A DNA stretch of 64,000 nucleotides from contig NZ_QAYC01000012.1 of NCBI RefSeq assembly GCF_003053725.1, positions 62,001 to 126,000 of the forward strand, in the 5' to 3' direction. Numbering within the stretch: position 1 is the stretch's first letter; each line of letters starts with the position of its first letter. The notes under the pieces were generated by a model. The model had not been told where the DNA came from and did no database searches. It saw only the letters and a list, made by a program, of their open reading frames with translations. The DNA comes from Rhodovulum kholense (GTDB taxonomy: Bacteria > Pseudomonadota > Alphaproteobacteria > Rhodobacterales > Rhodobacteraceae). Both the position numbers and the translations under genes were made by a program. Of the stretch, positions 60,644-64,000 are shown in pieces.

Positions 60644-60998
60644 TCTTTTCCGCTCGTATCCTGCGCGGCCGCCAGAGCATCCGCGCGACTCCTCCCCCGG
60701 GCCTCTCCGGGTGCCGCGCTTTGCGCGACCAACTTTGGCGAATCATAAACCCAATACTTTGTCGGGTGTGCGAAAATATCACGTCATCTACCGCAAATCC
60801 GACATCTCCGGGAACATCTTCGGCCCGATTGGGATGCCAAACACCGTCGCGGCGACGGCGGCAAGGCTTGCGGATATGACGTTTCGGTGACATTCGTCCT
60901 GCCGGGACGGCCGGACCGCGTGCGCGGGCCTGCGCTGCGCCCCAGCCGCGGGAGGCTGTGCCCTGCCGCGACCGACGGTAAACGAGGAAAGGCTTCCC
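60644..60998. other. 355-bp intergenic region upstream of the phosphate transporter
   Basis: No convincing gene. It contains an AT-richer patch around 60745-60790 that could carry promoters for one or both divergent genes, and the PHO-box-like direct repeat at 60876-60893. Confidence 0.5.
60876..60893 (-). promoter_or_regulatory. Weak candidate PHO box upstream of the PiT transporter
   Basis: On the minus strand ATGTCAC-CGAA-ACGTCAT reads as two 7-base half-sites with an 11-base period, like the PhoB box (CTGTCAT-N4-CTGTCAT), 106 bases upstream of the GTG start. Each half-site matches five of seven bases and orientation is reversed relative to the gene, so support is modest. Confidence 0.25.
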
Positions 60999-62477
60999 GT
61001 GTCAGACACTTTCAAGGACCGCCAGTGGAAGACACTGGACAAGGACCTCAAGCGCCTGTCGCAGGTCGGAACCGCCGCACAATCCGTGTCGCGTCCGCTG
61101 GTGGGTGTCGGAATCTCGCTCGCTTTCATCGTGGCGGCGGCGCTGGCCGCGGCCCTGGTGACGGGCAACACGCCGGGCCTGCTGTTCGTCATGGCGGCCG
61201 CGGCCTTCGGCGCCTACATGGCGCTGAACATCGGGGCCAATGACGTCGCCAACAACATGGGTCCTGCGGTCGGCGCCAACGCGCTGTCGATGGCCGGGGC
61301 CATCGCCATCGCCGCGATCTGCGAAAGCGCGGGCGCGCTGATCGCGGGCGGCGACGTGGTCTCGACCATTTCCAAGGGCATCATCGCGCCCGAAAGCGTC
61401 GCGGATTCGGCCACCTTCACCTGGGCGATGATGGCCGCGCTGCTGGGGGCCGCCGTCTGGGTCAACATCGCCACCTGGATCGGCGCGCCGGTCTCGACCA
61501 CCCATTCGGTGGTGGGAGGCGTGCTGGGCGCGGGCGTTGCCGCGGCGGGCATCGCGGCAGTCAACTGGCCGACCATGGGCGGCATCGCCGCCAGCTGGGT
61601 GATCTCGCCCTTTCTGGGCGGGGTGATCGCGGCCGGGATGCTGGCCTTCATCAAGTGGAAGGTCGTCTACCGGGACGACAAGATCGCGGCGGCCCGGGTC
61701 TGGGTGCCGGTGCTGATCGGCGTGATGTCGGCCGCCTTTGCGACCTATCTGGCGATGAAGGGGCTGAAACACCTCTTCGATATCGGGCTCGGGCATGCGG
61801 CGCTGATCGGGGTGCTGGTCGGGGTCCTGGCCGGGCTGGTTTCGGTGCCGCTGATCCGGCGCCAGTCGGTGGGGCTCGAGAACCGGAACCGGTCGCTGAA
61901 GGTCATGTTCACCGGGCCTCTGGTGATTTCCGCAGGGCTTCTGTCCTTTGCCCATGGTGCCAACGACGTGGCCAATGCGGTCGGGCCGCTGGCGGCCATC
62001 GTCCATGCCCAGCAGGACGGCGAGGTTCTGGGGCAGGTCGCGATTCCGGTCTGGGTGATGGTGATCGGCGCCTTCGGGATCTCGTTCGGGCTGATGCTGT
62101 TCGGGCCCAAGCTGATCCGCATGGTCGGCAGCCAGATCACCAAGCTGAACCCGGTCCGGGCCTATTGCGTGGCGCTGTCGGCGGCGCTGACGGTGATCGT
62201 GGCCTCGTGGCTGGGGCTGCCGGTCAGCTCGACCCATATCGCCGTGGGCGGGGTCTTTGGCGTCGGGTTCTTCCGCGAATGGGATGCCGAGCGGCGCTGG
62301 CGCCGGATGGACCAGACGCTGCCGCAGGCCAAGCGGCTGGCCCCGGAAGAACGCCGCCGCCGCAAGCTGGTGCGCCGGTCGCATTTCATGACCATCGTCG
62401 CGGCCTGGGGCATCACCGTCCCGGCGACAGCCCTGCTGTCGGGCGGGCTTCTCGCCGCGATCATGGCCCTGCAATAG
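60999..62477 (+). CDS. PiT-family inorganic phosphate transporter
   Basis: 492 residues, about 10 membrane helices. The two signature repeats are NIGANDVANNMGPAVGA (~residue 85) and AHGANDVANAVGPLAA (~residue 321); APVSTTHSVVGGVLG and LPVSSTHIAVGGVFG are the further paired motifs. It is a low-affinity, ion-coupled phosphate (metal-phosphate) importer. GTG start after GAGGAAAGG. The mid-protein loop and the C-terminal basic tail (ERRRRKLVRRS) face the cytoplasm. Confidence 0.94.
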   Translation: MSDTFKDRQWKTLDKDLKRLSQVGTAAQSVSRPLVGVGISLAFIVAAALAAALVTGNTPGLLFVMAAAAFGAYMALNIGANDVANNMGPAVGANALSMAGAIAIAAICESAGALIAGGDVVSTISKGIIAPESVADSATFTWAMMAALLGAAVWVNIATWIGAPVSTTHSVVGGVLGAGVAAAGIAAVNWPTMGGIAASWVISPFLGGVIAAGMLAFIKWKVVYRDDKIAAARVWVPVLIGVMSAAFATYLAMKGLKHLFDIGLGHAALIGVLVGVLAGLVSVPLIRRQSVGLENRNRSLKVMFTGPLVISAGLLSFAHGANDVANAVGPLAAIVHAQQDGEVLGQVAIPVWVMVIGAFGISFGLMLFGPKLIRMVGSQITKLNPVRAYCVALSAALTVIVASWLGLPVSSTHIAVGGVFGVGFFREWDAERRWRRMDQTLPQAKRLAPEERRRRKLVRRSHFMTIVAAWGITVPATALLSGGLLAAIMALQ

Positions 62478-62498
62478 CGACCCGGACGCGACGCGTGC

Positions 62499-64000
62499 TC
62501 AGGCGAAGCTGTCGCGATACTCGGCGCGAAGCGCCGCCTTCTGCACCTTGCCCATGGCGTTGCGCGGCAGCGCCGGGGTCAGCACCATCCGGCGCGGCTG
62601 CTTGAAGGCGGCCAGCCGGGTCCTGAGGTCGGCGGCGATGGCGTCCAGATCGGGCCCGGCACCCGGCGCAGGCACCAGCACCGCCACCACGGCCTCGCCG
62701 AAATCGGGATGGGGCACGCCGATCACCGCGCTTTCCAGCACCCCGGGCTGGGCGTCCAGCGCCTCTTCGATCTCTTTGGGATAGATATTGAGCCCGCCCG
62801 AGATGATCAGGTCCTTGGCGCGGCCGACGATCTGCACATAGCCGTTCTCGTCGATCCGCCCCAGATCGCCGGTCAGGAAAAAGCCGTCCTCGCACAGCTC
62901 TTCGCGGGTCTTCTCGGGCATCTGCCAGTAGCCCTTGAAAACATTGGGGCCCCGGACCTCGATCTGGCCGATCTCGCCCTGCGGCAGCTCGGCCCGGGTC
63001 TCGGGGTCGGCGATCCTCAGATCGACCCCGGGCAGCGGCAGGCCCACCGTGCCCGCGATGCGCTCGCCCTCATAGGGGTTCGAGGTCGACATGTTGGTTT
63101 CGGTCATGCCGTAGCGTTCGAGGATGCGGTGGCCGGTGCGGGCCTCGAAGGTGCGGTGGGTTTCGGCCAGAAGCGGCGCGCTGCCCGACACGAAGAGCCT
63201 GAGAGGCGCGGCCAGTGCGCGGTCGAAGCGGGGATCGTCCAGAAGCCGCGTGTAGAAGGTGGGCACGCCCATCATCGCGGTCGCGCGGGGCAGCGCCGCG
63301 ATCACCGCGTCGGTGTCGAATTTCGGCAGAAAGATCATCGACCCGCCGGCCAGCAGCAGGGTGTTGGTGGCGACGAAAAGCCCGTGGGTGTGAAAGATCG
63401 GCAGGGCGTGCAGCAGCACGTCCCGGGCGGTGAACCGCCAGACATCGGTCAGCACCTCGGCATTGGAGATCAGGTTGGCCTGGGTCAGCATCGCCCCCTT
63501 GGACCGGCCCGTCGTGCCCGAGGTGTAGAGGAAGGCGGCCAGATCCTCGGCCGCGCGGGGCACGGTCGGATAGGTGCCGGTCCTGGCGCGGGCGATCACC
63601 GTGAAGCTGCCCGAGCCATCGGCATTCAGCGTGGCGATCCGGGCGCCCGCGGCCTCGGCGACCGGCGTCAGCCCGCCCATCCGGCGGCCGTCGCAGATGA
63701 ACAGCCGCGCCCCGCTGTCGGACAGGAAATAGGCCAGCTCGTCCGGGGTATAGGCGGTGTTGAGCGGCAGGAAGATCACCCCGGCCTGGGCGCAGGCCGC
63801 ATAAAGCGCCAGCGCCTCGGGCGATTTCTCGACCTGCACCGCCAGCCGGTCGCCGGGGCCGAGCCCGAAGGCGTTCAGCGCATGGGCAAAGCGGGCGGCG
63901 GTGGTCAGGAAGGCCGCATGGGTCAGGGTGCGGCCGTCGGCCAGATGCAGGAAGGGCGTCTCGCGCCCTGCATGGCGGCCGAAAAGCTGGTCGTAAAGCG
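62499..64000 (-). CDS. Malonyl-CoA/acyl-CoA synthetase (MatB-like), N-terminus cut by window edge
   Basis: At least 500 residues are visible; the reading frame runs off the right edge, with LYDQLFGRHAGRETPFLHL just inside it, close to the usual MatB start. The AMP-binding motif LYTSGTTGRSKGAM, ERYGMTETNMST, FFLTGDLGRIDENGYV and the late catalytic Lys in LPRNAMGKVQKAAL are present. MatB activates malonate to malonyl-CoA; the match to the Rhodobacterales MatB pattern is good, though other short dicarboxylate or fatty acids are possible. It converges with the phosphate transporter. Confidence 0.88.
   Translation of the reverse strand, partial: LYDQLFGRHAGRETPFLHLADGRTLTHAAFLTTAARFAHALNAFGLGPGDRLAVQVEKSPEALALYAACAQAGVIFLPLNTAYTPDELAYFLSDSGARLFICDGRRMGGLTPVAEAAGARIATLNADGSGSFTVIARARTGTYPTVPRAAEDLAAFLYTSGTTGRSKGAMLTQANLISNAEVLTDVWRFTARDVLLHALPIFHTHGLFVATNTLLLAGGSMIFLPKFDTDAVIAALPRATAMMGVPTFYTRLLDDPRFDRALAAPLRLFVSGSAPLLAETHRTFEARTGHRILERYGMTETNMSTSNPYEGERIAGTVGLPLPGVDLRIADPETRAELPQGEIGQIEVRGPNVFKGYWQMPEKTREELCEDGFFLTGDLGRIDENGYVQIVGRAKDLIISGGLNIYPKEIEEALDAQPGVLESAVIGVPHPDFGEAVVAVLVPAPGAGPDLDAIAADLRTRLAAFKQPRRMVLTPALPRNAMGKVQKAALRAEYRDSFA

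Noticed and set aside
1-64000. tRNA, rRNA, CRISPR, prophage, insertion-sequence or integrase features
   Set aside because: I looked for cloverleaf arms, regularly spaced direct repeats, transposase/integrase motifs and terminal inverted repeats and saw none that I could support.

Overview
The window is about 64 kb of GC-rich DNA from an alphaproteobacterium, most likely a member of the Rhodobacterales (Rhodobacteraceae/Paracoccaceae). The signs are an F0 ATP synthase operon (atpI-B-E-F'-F) separate from F1 and with the duplicated b/b' stator subunits, several families typical of the group (DUF1523, the GT14 glycosyltransferase with a long C-terminal extension, a MatB-type malonyl-CoA ligase), and a nifQ gene that points to a nitrogen fixer. 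I found no prophage, insertion sequence, CRISPR array, rRNA or tRNA. Most of the window is tightly packed core genome, with many ATGA/GTGA start-stop overlaps.

Layout. 0.3-3.2 kb: LysR regulator and EamA permease, an AT-richer orphan membrane protein that looks transferred, and an ArsR repressor. 3.3-6.0 kb: F0 ATP synthase operon. 6.2-8.5 kb: a small ORF ending in a terminator, an unknown membrane protein, an FCD/GntR regulator and an OmpA lipoprotein. 8.6-11.3 kb: AraC-MGMT fusion, nth, PfkB kinase. 11.4-14.3 kb: sulfotransferase diverging from a GT14 glycosyltransferase, then a HIT protein. 14.3-21.0 kb: DUF2267, pseudouridine synthase and ABC ATPase operon; zinc-finger protein, DsbA-like protein and polA; DUF1285. 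21.1-27.8 kb: MoxR/DUF58/BatA-type four-gene operon. 27.9-31.8 kb: glcDEF glycolate oxidase. 31.9-35.6 kb: serine protease, ibpA-type small heat-shock gene, EF-G-like GTPase. 35.8-40.7 kb: gabD, hydrolase, S58 peptidase, aldehyde dehydrogenase. 40.7-47.1 kb: dipeptide-type ABC transporter interrupted by an oppositely oriented creatinase. 47.2-51.3 kb: panBC, M20 deacylase, two membrane proteins. 51.3-54.7 kb: a degenerate aldehyde dehydrogenase behind deoC, and a small unknown protein. 55.2-59.4 kb: RND efflux pair. 59.3-64 kb: nifQ, Nudix hydrolase, PiT phosphate transporter, and the malonyl-CoA ligase cut by the window edge.

The most interesting signals are regulatory. (1) A 21-22 bp element, GGGTATTT-N3-CCAAGAAGAA, occurs six times, always in sense orientation 30-112 nt downstream of a stop codon. 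(2) The same inverted repeat, AACCGGTCA-N7-TGACCG, lies just upstream of both the FCD/GntR regulator gene and glcDEF 20 kb away, suggesting that this regulator is the glycolate-operon regulator. (3) The ibpA-like gene has a heat-shock-type promoter and a leader ending in a hairpin with the features of a ROSE RNA thermometer: UCGCU paired to the Shine-Dalgarno sequence with a bulged G. (4) The aldehyde dehydrogenase next to deoC has lost its catalytic cysteine and oxyanion asparagine.
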